The translations under genes and the position numbers were made by a program. Positions 27,622 to 37,831 of a stretch of 61,187 bases of DNA are shown here, one piece after another. The stretch is from Phycisphaeraceae bacterium (lineage in GTDB: Bacteria; Planctomycetota; Phycisphaerae; Phycisphaerales; Phycisphaeraceae): NCBI GenBank assembly GCA_020849625.1, contig JADLFV010000113.1, positions 1-61,187 on the forward strand. Direction: 5' to 3'. Below the pieces are notes generated by a model, which saw nothing but the letters and a program-made list of their open reading frames with translations, was not told the DNA's origin and did not search any database. Within the stretch, counting starts at the first letter, position 1, and every line of letters begins with the position of its first letter.

Positions 27622-27660
27622 CCCGAATGATTCACCGCGAAGTGCCAAGAGACATGCATT

Positions 27661-27822
27661 GAACCGCAGAGACGCAGAGGACGCGGAGGAATGCAAAGGC
27701 AGCGCGGAATTAGAAGGAAGCCAGGAATGCAGGAAGGAAAACCGAATCCCATCATTCATGGGTTCCTGGTTTCCTTCTCTAATTCATTGCCTTCCTCCGC
27801 GTCCTCTGCGTCTCTGCGGTTC
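27661..27822. repeat. inverted repeat, cgcagaggacgcggagga family
   Basis: Perfect 30-bp arms at 27661-27690 and 27793-27822, with further shorter complementarity between them. It fills the gap between the glycosidase-like gene and the aldolase gene. The aldolase ribosome binding site begins 18 bp beyond the right arm. Confidence 0.92.
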
Positions 27823-27850
27823 AATTCTTCGTGTCTTTGCAGGAGCAACC

Positions 27851-28786
27851 ATGATTTCCAAATCAAGCAGTAACAAAGCCACACTTCCCAACGGCGTGTG
27901 GCCGGTGATGTTGACGCCCTTCACGCAGGATGGCGCGGTGGACCTCGAATCGCTGCGCCGCCTGACCGACTGGTACATCGAGGCCGGCTCGGCGGGTCTG
28001 TTCACCTGCTGCCTCTCCAGCGAGATCTTCCACCTCAGCGAACAGGAGAAGCGCGACATCGCCCAGTGCGTGATCCAGCACACTGCCGGCCGGGTGCCGG
28101 TGGTGGCCGGGGCCATCGGGCAGAAGACGCACGAGCAGCGCCTGGCGGCCAGTCACTGGCTCAGCGAGCAGGGCGCCGACGCGGTGATCCTGGACGTGGC
28201 GGAGTTCGCCGATGAACATGACCCGGAGGACGTCGCGGTGGATGGTTTACTGGCGTTCGCTGAACAGCTTCCGGGGGTGCGCCTGGGGATTTACGAATGC
28301 CCCAAGCCCTATCATCGCGTGCTGTCAGCCGAGGGCCTGCGCCGCCTGGCGGAGACGGGCCGCTTCGTGATGAGCAAGGACACCTGCTGCCGCAGCGATC
28401 TGTTCGCGCTGAAAGTCGAGGCCATCAAAGGCCTGCCGCTGAAGCTCTACGAAGCGCACTCGCCGATCATCCTAGACTGCCTGCGGGCCGGGGGGAACGG
28501 GTTCTGCGGCGTGGGCGCCAACCTGATGCCGCAGGCCTACGTCTGGTTGTGCCGCAACTTCGCCAGCCATCCCAAACAGGCCCAGCGCGTGCAGGAATAC
28601 CTGGAGGTGGTCCACCAGATCACCCACAACCAGTACCCAGCCAACGTCAAGCAGTTCCACGTCGAGCACGGCCGCCTGCGCAGCAACTTCTGCCGCCAGG
28701 CGATCAAATCATCAGGCGACCCGCAGCCGATCCAACTCGACAGCATTCACCAGCAATACCTGCAAGCCATCGCCGGCAGCGCGTGA
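27851..28786 (+). CDS. dihydrodipicolinate synthase/N-acetylneuraminate lyase family protein
   Basis: 311 aa, the usual length for the family. These (beta/alpha)8 class I aldolases form a Schiff base between lysine and a 2-oxo acid such as pyruvate. Lys176 in FVMSKDTCC is the expected catalytic lysine, and Tyr148 in GIYECPKPYH the expected proton relay. The N-terminal GVWPVMLTPFTQDGAVD segment is typical. The start at 27851 has AGGAG five bases upstream; open frame further upstream is repeat sequence. Position in a saccharide-degradation cluster suggests sugar-acid or sialic-acid breakdown rather than lysine synthesis (inference). Its last 46 bases recur, with synonymous changes only, at 29766-29811. 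Confidence 0.9.
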   Translation: MISKSSSNKATLPNGVWPVMLTPFTQDGAVDLESLRRLTDWYIEAGSAGLFTCCLSSEIFHLSEQEKRDIAQCVIQHTAGRVPVVAGAIGQKTHEQRLAASHWLSEQGADAVILDVAEFADEHDPEDVAVDGLLAFAEQLPGVRLGIYECPKPYHRVLSAEGLRRLAETGRFVMSKDTCCRSDLFALKVEAIKGLPLKLYEAHSPIILDCLRAGGNGFCGVGANLMPQAYVWLCRNFASHPKQAQRVQEYLEVVHQITHNQYPANVKQFHVEHGRLRSNFCRQAIKSSGDPQPIQLDSIHQQYLQAIAGSA

Positions 28787-28799
28787 GCATTTGTTTTAC

Positions 28800-28842
28800 C
28801 CCCGCTCCCCCTGGGAGAGGGTTGGGGTGAGGGCCGAACACC
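28800..28842. repeat. short G/C palindrome of a common intergenic type
   Basis: cccccgctccccctgggaga followed by gggttggggtgagggc. It resembles the ctccc...gggagagggttggggtgag repeats seen between genes in many bacteria. It lies directly after the aldolase stop. Confidence 0.55.
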
Positions 28843-28891
28843 TTGTGTATTCTACATCTCCACACCGATGCCCAGATACCACCCGCCAAAT

Positions 28892-28910
28892 AAAGGGGAG
28901 CCTCCCCTTT
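28892..28910. repeat. REP palindrome flanking the RAYT gene, copy 1
   Basis: AAAGGGGA-GCC-TCCCCTTT, 19 bases, just downstream of the transposase. Two further copies lie at 29637-29657 and 29728-29748 on the other side. Confidence 0.88.
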
Positions 28911-28932
28911 ATTCTTCCTTTATTCTTCTCCT

Positions 28933-29604
28933 TTATTTCTTTGGTCGGCCACGGGGGCGGAAAGTTGATTCAAGATCAAGTGCGTGTGCGGTGCGCCTCT
29001 GCCAGGTTTCACCGCCGAATGGACGACCACGGCGGATGCTCTCGTGGATGCGTTCGAGTTCCTCAGCCGTTTGTGGAAGATTGACCAGACGCCGCCACTG
29101 ACGCGGCCGTGGCACCGGCCAATCTGTCAGCGGCGGCACCCCTTCAAGCACATCCGAGTGATCGCGTCGCCACATGCTGCCCCATCGCCAGTTTTCGGCC
29201 CGCTCAACCAGTTCCGCCCGCAGCGCATTGCGTTCCACATATCGGCAAACAGCGAGCAAATGCCTGTCAGTTTCAATCGGAAACGACTTGTAGGGGCCTT
29301 GATACAGGTGGCCGAGACCGGCGCTGTGCCGGTGTTCATGCCATCGCCGCACGTGCATGGTCGTCAGCCGCTGCATGTAACGGCCGAGGTCGCCGCTGCT
29401 TTGGGGCCACAACACCAAGTGCCAGTGATTGGGCATCAGGCAGTAGGCCAACAACCGTATCGCCGCCTTGTCCGATGCTTCAGCCATGACCGCTTCAAAC
29501 GCCGTATAATCGGCCGGCTTCTCGAACAGCGTCATCCGACCATTGCCCCGGTTCAGGACGTGAAAGACGTACCCCCCAGGTTGAATGCGTGCTCTTCGTG
29601 GCAT
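28933..29604 (-). CDS. REP-associated tyrosine transposase (RAYT, IS200/IS605-like Y1)
   Basis: 223 aa. The HUH nuclease signature is present: His60 and His62 in LMPNHWHLVLW. The motif CRYVERNALRA supplies Tyr122 as the probable catalytic tyrosine. RAYTs are single-copy domesticated relatives of IS200 transposases that cut and join at short REP palindromes. Matching palindromes (AAAGGGGAGCCTCCCCTTT) flank this gene on both sides, so it is probably the source of this repeat type. The first eleven codons belong to a 91-bp tandem duplication, so a second truncated start lies upstream. No strong Shine-Dalgarno sequence. Confidence 0.93.
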   Translation of the reverse strand: MPRRARIQPGGYVFHVLNRGNGRMTLFEKPADYTAFEAVMAEASDKAAIRLLAYCLMPNHWHLVLWPQSSGDLGRYMQRLTTMHVRRWHEHRHSAGLGHLYQGPYKSFPIETDRHLLAVCRYVERNALRAELVERAENWRWGSMWRRDHSDVLEGVPPLTDWPVPRPRQWRRLVNLPQTAEELERIHESIRRGRPFGGETWQRRTAHALDLESTFRPRGRPKK

Positions 29605-29753
29605 GCAAACATGCTAACCGAATCAGAGGCAAAAATAAAAGGGGAGCCTCCCCTTTTCTGTGCCCCCCAGGTTGAATGCGTGCTCTTCGTGGCATGCAAA
29701 CATGCTAACCGAATCAGAGGCAAAAATAAAAGGGGAGCCTCCCCTTTTCTGTG
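29572..29753. repeat. 91-bp tandem duplication with two REP palindromes
   Basis: Bases 29572-29662 are repeated directly at 29663-29753 with no visible change. Each unit holds the start of the RAYT gene and one REP palindrome (29637-29657, 29728-29748). The near-identity suggests a recent event. A further partial ttttctgtgcc follows. Confidence 0.92.
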
Positions 29754-29765
29754 CCTTTTCTGTGC

Positions 29766-29811
29766 CAGCATTCACCAGCAGTACTTGCAGGCCATCGCCG
29801 GCAGCGCGTAA
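29766..29811 (+). pseudogene. orphan 3' end of an aldolase gene
   Basis: These 46 bases match 28741-28786, the end of the aldolase gene (SIHQQYLQAIAGSA-stop), at 42 of 46 positions. All four differences are synonymous (CAA/CAG, CTG/TTG, CAA/CAG, and stop TGA/TAA). It is therefore not a fresh duplication. It looks like the tail of a second, diverged gene copy whose body was lost at the RAYT locus. Confidence 0.8.
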
Positions 29812-29847
29812 TACGGATTACGTTTGCAACTCGGGCGTCCACTCCGT

Positions 29848-29908
29848 TAGCCCCGGGCTATGCCCGGGGTATTCCTGGACCGCCCACGGACAGAAGTCCA
29901 TGGGCTTC
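29848..29908. repeat. two short palindromes
   Basis: tagccccgggctatgcccgg with its closing bases (29848-29871), and a ccacgga...tccatggg hairpin (about 29884-29903). They belong to the tagcccc and cccacgg repeat types seen elsewhere in the window. No gene between 29812 and 30020. Confidence 0.6.
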
Positions 29909-29924
29909 GTCACGCATCAGCAAC

Positions 29925-29960
29925 AAAAAAGCCTTCGATCAACCGGGTCGATCAAAGGCT
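29925..29960 (-). terminator. rho-independent terminator
   Basis: Read leftward, an 11-bp stem (AGCCTTTGATC / GATCGAAGGCT, one weak pair) is followed by six T residues. It lies 60 bp after the stop of the prepilin-type gene at 30021. Confidence 0.88.
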
Positions 29961-30020
29961 CTTCCCACGGACGAATTTCAGACCGTCGCGGCGGTCAGTA
30001 TGTGACCATCGCGTCAGCGA

Positions 30021-30860
30021 TCAGCGGACGACAGGCACTGAATAGAAGCCGACGGCGCTCGAGCTCATGTGCACAAACTCATATAGCTTGTCGTCGGTAC
30101 CCTTGTAGTTCGAGGCTGAGCCATCTTTAAGCACATAGTTGGCATCGCTCAGTAGCCGGACATCCGGTCCACCCGGGTAGCCAACTTCGTAATATGAGTC
30201 GGTAAAGCTGCCAGCCCAACCTGGGTGATCAATCTCTTTGATGCCCGAGATGCTTCCTTTGTGATTGACTCGGTAACCACGCGGACCATTTTCCCTATAG
30301 AACATATCGCCAGCCAGTAACTGGACTTTGTAGTTATCGTAAAGCCAGAGATCCTGCGAACGGATCCAGGGCTTCTTCAGATCGAAACCAGTCGTGAGGT
30401 TGTGGTCATACCAGTATCCGGCGGCCATGATGTAGTTGCCGTAAACGCGGCGCTCGCCCAGGGGAATCGCTGAGATGCTGCGATCGACATAGGGCGCCTG
30501 CGGGCAGTTGAGGAAGTTGCAATTGCCCATGTACAACTGGTAAAGGCGGCGAACGTCTGTTTCCGGATGACCATCTCGGCTCAGGACATTGGGCCAGTAT
30601 TGCATGCCGCCGGCGACTTCCTGATAGTGAACGATCAATCGTCCCTCATCCGCCTGATAGGCAAAGTTGGCTTGAGCAATACTGCGGACATTGGCCAGAC
30701 ACTTGACTGACCGGGCGGTTTCGTTCGCCTTGCGCAACGCCGGCAGCAGAATCGAGATCAGCAGGGCGATGATGCTGATGACCACCAGCAGTTCGATGAG
30801 GGTGAAGCCGCGACGCGCTGCACTTGGGCTGGATGACGAACGTTGTCGTGTCTGACGCAT
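30021..30860 (-). CDS. prepilin-type protein with N-terminal methylation motif
   Basis: 279 aa. After a short basic leader, [20 protein letters not shown] gives the prepilin peptidase site and the single hydrophobic helix. Residues about 45-279 are a soluble domain with several aromatic-rich segments ([15 protein letters not shown]) and no recognised motif. It is a paralog, in its first 60 residues only, of the protein at 20509; the rest differs. Probably a pseudopilin-like secreted or envelope protein of unknown role. It stands alone, with its own terminator at 29925-29960 and repeat sequence upstream. Confidence 0.9.
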   Translation of the reverse strand: MRQTRQRSSSSPSAARRGFTLIELLVVISIIALLISILLPALRKANETARSVKCLANVRSIAQANFAYQADEGRLIVHYQEVAGGMQYWPNVLSRDGHPETDVRRLYQLYMGNCNFLNCPQAPYVDRSISAIPLGERRVYGNYIMAAGYWYDHNLTTGFDLKKPWIRSQDLWLYDNYKVQLLAGDMFYRENGPRGYRVNHKGSISGIKEIDHPGWAGSFTDSYYEVGYPGGPDVRLLSDANYVLKDGSASNYKGTDDKLYEFVHMSSSAVGFYSVPVVR

Positions 30861-31121
30861 GAGATGATCTCCAGGACTGTGGCACCGCCAGGGTTAAAAA
30901 GAACATTCCGATCTGACGACCCGGAATTGCAAATCTGACAATCAGAATTGCTATAACCTGAGCATACGCAGCCTCTGCGCATACCCGCATATATTCAAGC
31001 ATCGACTGGACGAAATGTCAAGATTAAATGAATGCGGGTATTCCATGATTTTCCGATCCAGCCCCGCTCGCCGAGGCCACGGACAATCCCCCGGCGTCGT
31101 TAACTCACGGTGGTATCAGGA
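30861..31121. other. upstream region of the prepilin gene
   Basis: No gene is seen. The leftward promoter of the gene at 30021 should lie here. ATACCCGCAT (about 30980-30990) and ATGCGGGTAT (about 31032-31041) are inverted 10-bp arms that might bind a regulator. Confidence 0.4.
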
Positions 31122-31546
31122 TTAACCTACATTTTTCATTGAACCACCAAGACACGAAGGATACGGAGAAAGCGCAAAGAGAATGCGTAGGGTGTCAAAA
31201 CAGTGCGCTTCACCGGCGAAATCGAGCACCCCCATGCTAAAAGCCAGACTCAGTCGGAAAACTGAAGGTGGAGTGGGCGTCTCGCCCGCTGGCGGCCGAG
31301 ACTACCGCCCCACCGGAACAAAACATTGTTTTCCGACAGAACCTAAAAAAAGAACCGGATTTCACCGCGGAGAACGCCGCGGACACAGAGCACAAACATT
31401 TGAATTCAGGCTAATTTTGACCTTTCTCGGCGTCCTCGGCGTCCTCGGCGGTGAGTTCTTTTTCCCGCGCTAAGTTTCTCTTTTGGGCTAACTTCAAGAT
31501 CTACTTCGTGCTCTTCGTGCCTTCGCGGTTCAACGAATCATGCAGG

Positions 31547-31549
<3 letters not shown>
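31122..31549. repeat. nest of inverted repeats
   Basis: The outer ends are symmetrical: taacctacatttttcattga then accaccaagacacgaagg on the left, ccttcgcggttcaacgaatc then atgcaggcta on the right. Inside lies a gtcggaaaac/gttttccgac element (about 31253-31333). Inside too is a caccgcggagaacgccg...cggcgtcctcggcggtg pair (about 31363-31455). The right end meets the stop codon of the symporter gene at 31547. No gene. Confidence 0.75.
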
Positions 31550-33495
<1,946 letters not shown>

Positions 33496-33499
<4 letters not shown>

Positions 33500-33804
33500 G
33501 ACCCACCTCCCGCCTTGAACCGCCGCAGCTCCTCGTGGTGGCGTCGATCCAGCCGGTTCAACAACAGGCAGTAGGCCAGGATGCAGAGGACGAAAGTGAT
33601 GATGGAGCCCTGTTGAGCGAACCAGAAACCCAGGGGGATGCCGCCGATGGACCACTGGTTGAGCCAGCCCGCCCACAGCACACCGCAGCCGAGCCCCGCC
33701 GTCGCCCAGATCAGCAGAAGGCCAGCCATGATGCGAACGTTGGCCCGCCAGTAACGATCGATCGCCTCGGTGACGCGACGATCCCGCAGATTCAAATCAG
33801 ACAT
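33496..33804 (-). CDS. Na+/solute symporter small subunit (DUF4212)
   Basis: 102 aa with two transmembrane helices (RIMAGLLLIWATAGLGCGVL; GSIITFVLCILAYCLLLNRL). It has the family signature GIPLGFWFAQQGSI between them and NRLDRRH at the end. These proteins are encoded directly before VC_2705-type symporters and are thought to form a complex with them. Its stop overlaps the large-subunit start. The start at 33804 (MSDLNLRDRR) is preferred; the open frame further upstream is not conserved-looking. No promoter could be assigned. Confidence 0.9.
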
Positions 33805-33906
33805 GCTTCGATCCCGTGAGGTGATTAGTGGAATTGTTCTAGCCGCCATCACCGCCGCAGTCAATCCCAGCCAACAGCACCCACCCGTCGGCCGGTGCAT
33901 GGCGCC

Positions 33907-34020
33907 TCAATCCGGAGCGGGTGCTTCGCCGGGCAATGCGGTGTTGCGCTCGAAGATTCGATAAAGCGCCGGCAGAACCACCAGAGTCAACGCGGTGCTG
34001 GTGATCAGGCCGGCTGACCG
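33907..34020 (-). pseudogene. C-terminal remnant of an RND efflux pump gene
   Basis: Thirty-seven codons plus a stop read SAGLITSTALTLVVLPALYR then IFE near the start. This is the last membrane helix of CzcA/HAE1-type RND transporters. Upstream of it the frame breaks at a palindromic repeat (34026-34050) and nothing else of the pump is present. It is a relic of a deleted or displaced gene. Confidence 0.7.
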
Positions 34021-34025
34021 CCCAC

Positions 34026-34050
34026 ATAGCCCGGCCATTTGGCCGGGTTC
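34026..34050. repeat. tagcccggcc palindrome
   Basis: atagcccggcc-attt-ggccgggttc, a short member of the tagcccc repeat type. It marks the break point of the RND remnant. The following bases up to 34226 hold no gene apart from the leader of the next one. Confidence 0.65.
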
Positions 34051-34226
34051 CTCCGATGTGCCAAGCGTGCCATTGGAAGCATTCTCACCGCGCGAAATTG
34101 ACTGCGTTCCCGCGGAAAATGCCCTTGCTTACCCCCCCCGATAAACTAATATAAAGAACATGCTCCCTGCTTGAGCATCCGGGCAAGGGGGCCGCACTTT
34201 CGGGATGCGGAAACAGAGGGGTAGTG

Positions 34227-35789
34227 ATGAACAATTTGAATCGAATCGACGTGGGTGATACGGCCCGGCGTCTGATCGCATGCGCGGTCGTGCTGTGCGC
34301 GGCAACGGTTGTTGTCGAGCTACACGCTGAAACACCGCCGCCGATTGCATGGATTCGGCAGTGGGGCACATTGACCGACGATTACGGCCTCGGCGTGGCG
34401 ACGGACGCGGTGGGTAACGTGTTAATCGCCGGCTACACCTACGGCAGCTTGGGCGGGACCAGCGCCGGCGGCCGGGATGCGTTCGTGAACAAGTACGACC
34501 CAACCGGCACATTGGCTTGGACTCGACAGCTCGGCACGCCGAAGACCGACCACTGCTGGGGCGTGGCGACGGACGCGGTGGGCAACGTATTCCTCACCGG
34601 CGAGACCAACGGCAGCCTCGACGGGATCAGCGCCGGCGGCTGGGACGCGTTCGTGAGCAAGTACGACACCACCGGCAACCTCGCCTGGACGCGCCAACTC
34701 GGCGCGTCGAGCACTGATGTCAGCTACGGCGTGGCGACAGATACGGCGGGCAACGTGTTCATCACCGGCTATACCAGCGGTAGCCTCGGTGGCACCAATG
34801 CCGGCGGCTGGGACGCGTTCGTTAGCAAGTACAACCCGGCCGGCACCTTCGCCTGGACCCGGCAGCTCGGCACGTCGAACTACGATCACAGCTACGGCAT
34901 AGCGACGGACACTGCGGGCAACCTGTTCATCACCGGCTTCACAGACGGCAGCCTCGGCGGGACCAATGCCGGCGACTACGACGCGTTCGTGAGCAAATAC
35001 GATGCGGCCGGCACCCTCGCCTGGACTCGTCAAATCGGCACGTCGAACTACGATAATAGCATCGGTGTGTCGACGGACACAGCAGGAAACGTGTTTATCA
35101 CCGGCACCACCCACGGCAGCCTCGACGGATCAAACGCCGGTAGATCCGATGCATACCTGAGCAAATATGACACCTTGGGTAACCTGGCTTGGATCCGTCA
35201 GCTCGGCACGTCGAACTACGATCACAGCTACGGCATAGCGACGGACGCGGCGGGCAACGTGTTCATCACCGGCAGTATGGACGCTGGTACCTCCGATATA
35301 TTCGTGAGCAAATACGATGCGCTTGGGAACCTTGCCTGGACACAACAGATGGAAGTCTCTGGTTTCAGCAGAGGCGTGGCAACGGACGCGGCGGGCAACC
35401 TGTTCATCACCGGCTACACAGGCGGCGACCTCGGTGGGCCAAGCGCCGGCGCATCCGACCCGTTCGTGATCAAGTTCACCTCCATCACCAATCTTGGCGA
35501 CGCCAACAACGACCAGCAGATCAATCTCTGTGATCTGCAAATCCTCGGCGACAACTGGCAGGCGAACGGCGTTAACTGGGCCAGCGGCGATTTCACCGGC
35601 GACGGATTGGTCAACCTGGCTGACCTTCAAGTGCTCGGCGATAACTGGGGCTACGGCGTCGGTGCGGATGTCGCGTTTGATGAGGCGCTGCGGCTGGCAG
35701 GGCTGAATGTTCCCGAGCCGGCCGCGCTGGTGCTGCTGCTGGCGGGCGTTGGATTGGGTGTTGGTGTGCGTCGCAACAGCGCATGTTGA
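34227..35789 (+). CDS. SBBP-repeat protein with dockerin loops and PEP-CTERM
   Basis: 520 aa with a signal peptide (about 1-37). Seven tandem beta-propeller repeats of roughly 55 residues follow (unit: GVATDAVGNVFITGYTSGSL ... DAFVSKYDPAGTLAWTRQLG), the SBBP family. Then two calcium loops (DANNDQQINLCDL and DFTGDGLVNLADL), the DVAFDEAL linker and a PEP-CTERM tail (VPEPAALVLLLAGVG...RRNS). The first calcium loop has QQ in place of the usual DG. ATG at 34227 is preferred over the adjacent GTG at 34224, with GAGGGG upstream. Exported; the repeats probably fold into one seven-bladed propeller of unknown ligand. Confidence 0.9.
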   Translation: MNNLNRIDVGDTARRLIACAVVLCAATVVVELHAETPPPIAWIRQWGTLTDDYGLGVATDAVGNVLIAGYTYGSLGGTSAGGRDAFVNKYDPTGTLAWTRQLGTPKTDHCWGVATDAVGNVFLTGETNGSLDGISAGGWDAFVSKYDTTGNLAWTRQLGASSTDVSYGVATDTAGNVFITGYTSGSLGGTNAGGWDAFVSKYNPAGTFAWTRQLGTSNYDHSYGIATDTAGNLFITGFTDGSLGGTNAGDYDAFVSKYDAAGTLAWTRQIGTSNYDNSIGVSTDTAGNVFITGTTHGSLDGSNAGRSDAYLSKYDTLGNLAWIRQLGTSNYDHSYGIATDAAGNVFITGSMDAGTSDIFVSKYDALGNLAWTQQMEVSGFSRGVATDAAGNLFITGYTGGDLGGPSAGASDPFVIKFTSITNLGDANNDQQINLCDLQILGDNWQANGVNWASGDFTGDGLVNLADLQVLGDNWGYGVGADVAFDEALRLAGLNVPEPAALVLLLAGVGLGVGVRRNSAC

Positions 35790-35830
35790 TGCGGTGATTT
35801 CCGCGCCATTTAGCCGTGCGTGAATAACTG

Positions 35831-35883
35831 TAGCCGGATCGCTACGCGATCCCGGTCGCCAGGGCCGCGTAGCGGCCCGGCTA
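35831..35883. repeat. double-hairpin palindrome
   Basis: The outer tagccgg/ccggcta arms enclose two smaller hairpins (ggatcgctacgcgatcc and gggccgcgtagcggccc). It lies between two converging genes and might serve as a bidirectional transcription end. Confidence 0.75.
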
Positions 35884-35890
35884 TTGATGC

Positions 35891-36754
35891 TTAATCCAAT
35901 CCGTTGAACAGCCGGCTCCAGCGGATGGCCCAGCCGTCGTGGGAGAAGGCGATGGCCACGGCGCGGCCGGTCACCAGGTTCAGCGGCACCGGGCCGATCA
36001 CCCGGCAGTCGCGCGACAGGTCGCGGTTGTCGCCCATCGCCCACAGGTAGCCTTCCGGAATCAGGTAGCCATCCTCATCCGCGATGGCGCTGTCCGGCTC
36101 GGGGAACGGCCGCAGCGGGCCGCGCCCCATCAGGCGCTGAATGGTGCGCTGTTGACCATCGATCTGTTCGTCGAGTTGCATGCCGGCAAAGCGGTACGCC
36201 CGGCCGCGCTCATCGCGGCCGCTGATGGTGATGTCGCGGCGCTGGTCGTAGGTCGCTTCGTAGCGTTGCCCATCCGGCGTGGTGATGATCAACGTGCCAT
36301 CGGCGGTCCACAGGATGCGATCGCCGGCCAGGGCCACCACGCGCTTGATCAGGCGTGTGCCGTTAATGCCGGCCCTGCTAGTGTCGGGCTCGGGCGACCA
36401 GAAGGTGATGATGTCGCCGCGCTTTGGCTGGCTCCAGTCGAGGCTGGGCAGATCGCGCAGGGGGTTGGAGAACTCGATGCCGGTCAGGGGGATGGCGATT
36501 TTGGGCCCGGAGAACGGTACGTGCAGCCCGTAGGCCAGTTTGTTGACGATGACGCGGTCGCCGATCTCGATGGTCGGCTGCATGGAGCCGGAGGGCACGT
36601 CATTCCAGTCGGCGATGGCCGAGCGGAAGGTGCCCAGCACGACCACTACGATACCGATGGGCTTGATCCAGTTGTGCCAGAGGCGCTGCCAGACGGGCAG
36701 GGGCTGGGCGGGTGTCTGGTCGGAAGTCTTTTCGCTTGCAGGTTTTGTTGGCAT
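35891..36754 (-). CDS. lepB: signal peptidase I
   Basis: 287 aa. It cleaves signal peptides from exported proteins at the outer face of the inner membrane. One N-terminal membrane anchor (about 28-45) is followed by box B VPSGSMQPTIEIGD with catalytic Ser57, and box D GTRLIKRVVALAGD with general base Lys137. Box E is GYLWAMGDNRDLSRDCRVIG near residues 235-255. The insert between boxes C and D (about 80-130) is longer than in E. coli-like enzymes of the short type. It stands alone, converging with the SBBP gene. The IS1-family transposon begins 58 bp upstream of its start, so its promoter may now lie near the element edge. Confidence 0.94.
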   Translation of the reverse strand: MPTKPASEKTSDQTPAQPLPVWQRLWHNWIKPIGIVVVVLGTFRSAIADWNDVPSGSMQPTIEIGDRVIVNKLAYGLHVPFSGPKIAIPLTGIEFSNPLRDLPSLDWSQPKRGDIITFWSPEPDTSRAGINGTRLIKRVVALAGDRILWTADGTLIITTPDGQRYEATYDQRRDITISGRDERGRAYRFAGMQLDEQIDGQQRTIQRLMGRGPLRPFPEPDSAIADEDGYLIPEGYLWAMGDNRDLSRDCRVIGPVPLNLVTGRAVAIAFSHDGWAIRWSRLFNGLD

Positions 36755-36803
36755 CAGTAGTTGTGTACGCAGGCTCGAGGTTGAGGGTTCATGGCGGGTG
36801 GCT

Positions 36804-36811
36804 GGAATCTA
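36804..36811. repeat. 8-bp target-site duplication, left copy
   Basis: GGAATCTA directly outside the left terminal repeat; the right copy is at 39858-39865. Duplications of 8-9 bp are usual for the IS1 family. Confidence 0.88.
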
Positions 36812-36830
36812 GGTAGTGGGCTGATTTGAA
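36812..36830. repeat. left terminal inverted repeat of the transposon
   Basis: GGTAGTGGGCTGATTTGAA, an exact inverse of 39839-39857. Confidence 0.95.
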
Positions 36831-37736
36831 TTATGCCTTGGTTTTCTTGTACGGGCCACGCTTGAACGCCCCAGCGTCGATCTTAGCCTGCTCGGCCTTT
36901 TCCAGCAGCCCCACCAAATCCTCAATCTCCCAAACGGTGGTGGTTAGGCCCGCTTCCATCGCGGGGGTGCATCGTAGCGTTTGGTGGACACGACACCAGT
37001 TGTAATAGCAGTAGTGCAGGCTGATCGCCGCCTCATGGTTCAGAATCTTCTTGCTGAAAGCGTTGGTCAGGCGGGTAAACCTGCGGCAACTCATTCTGAC
37101 GGTCAAATTCTGTCTTTCGATAAAGCTCGTGCTGATATGCTTCTGATCGGGTGTTCCAATCCTCATCTGCTTGCGGCAGCCGCATATTCTCGCCGGGCTG
37201 TAGGTAGCTTCTGGATTCTGTTTCTTGAGCCGTGGATCGTCGCCGTACAGCTTCACCAGTTGGGCGTAATCGACGTAGGGGCCAAAGGCATCCATGATCG
37301 GTCCGAGATAGCTGTTCAGACCATCGGTGGTCAGTTGGACCCTGCTATTCAACCTACCGGCCAGATCGTGGATGAAATCAAAGGCGGTCCCCTCATCGCG
37401 GCCACCCACCGCCCAGGTGATGGCCAGCTTGGTATCAGCGTCCAGAGCCAGCCAGAGCCAAGCGTCGCCATACTGCGGCGCTCCACGCTCCACCTGCTTC
37501 TGCTTGGCCCCCACAAATGCCCATTCCTCGTCGCACTGGACGCGGGCCGTTTTCAGACTGCGGACACGCTCATCGTGGAACTGGCGGCAAACCTCGCCCA
37601 TGTCCACGATCAGCCGCATGATGGCCTGCTTGCCCACGCCTGTCATGCGGACGGTAGATCGGATGGAGCAACCCTCAACCAAGCATCGGACGACCGCTAC
37701 CCGCTTTTGAGTGGTTAGCTTATTCATATCATCCAT
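36831..37736 (-). CDS. IS1-family transposase
   Basis: About 301 aa in a single frame. The N-terminal helix-turn-helix (VRCLVEGCSIRSTVRMTGVG) is followed by a DDE catalytic core: Asp in RVQCDEEWAFVG, Asp in VQLTTDGLNSYL, Glu in STSFIERQNLTVRM. RRFTRLTNAFSKK and HKTLR-like VHQTLRCTPAMEAG are typical of the unfused IS1 group found in many phyla. The start is uncertain: ATG at 37736 is listed, while ATG at 37727 (MNKLTTQKR) is what relatives usually use. The stop codon adjoins the left terminal repeat. All catalytic residues are present, so it may still be active. Confidence 0.93.
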   Translation of the reverse strand: MDDMNKLTTQKRVAVVRCLVEGCSIRSTVRMTGVGKQAIMRLIVDMGEVCRQFHDERVRSLKTARVQCDEEWAFVGAKQKQVERGAPQYGDAWLWLALDADTKLAITWAVGGRDEGTAFDFIHDLAGRLNSRVQLTTDGLNSYLGPIMDAFGPYVDYAQLVKLYGDDPRLKKQNPEATYSPARICGCRKQMRIGTPDQKHISTSFIERQNLTVRMSCRRFTRLTNAFSKKILNHEAAISLHYCYYNWCRVHQTLRCTPAMEAGLTTTVWEIEDLVGLLEKAEQAKIDAGAFKRGPYKKTKA

Positions 37737-37795
37737 TATGCTTGAACGCGCTCGCATTGTCAACCACCTAGTAATAATTTTGGTAATAATAATAC

Positions 37796-37824
37796 TTGCT
37801 TTCTGAGCCAGTATAGCATATACT
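37796..37824 (+). promoter_or_regulatory. cargo promoter with overlapping operator
   Basis: -35 TTGCTT (37796-37801), 17-bp spacer, -10 TATACT (37819-37824). The perfect palindrome AGTATA-GCA-TATACT (37810-37824) covers the -10. The next ATG is only seven bases beyond, so transcription would start at or next to the first codon (leaderless). The XRE protein encoded second in the operon is the likely repressor. Confidence 0.7.
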
Positions 37825-37831
37825 ATTAAAT

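Noticed and set aside
7624..28786. A sialic-acid catabolic pathway (sialidases plus N-acetylneuraminate lyase)
   Set aside because: Asp boxes occur in many non-sialidase propellers and the aldolase family is broad. No nanE, nanK or sialic-acid transporter is present, so the pathway is not claimed.
28984..29811. 275-codon frame opposite the RAYT gene
   Set aside because: It is antisense to the transposase and repeat sequence, joined by chance to the orphan aldolase tail.
34380..35440. CRISPR-like or non-coding tandem array
   Set aside because: The regular units of about 165 bp encode an in-frame SBBP propeller; no short repeat/spacer structure.
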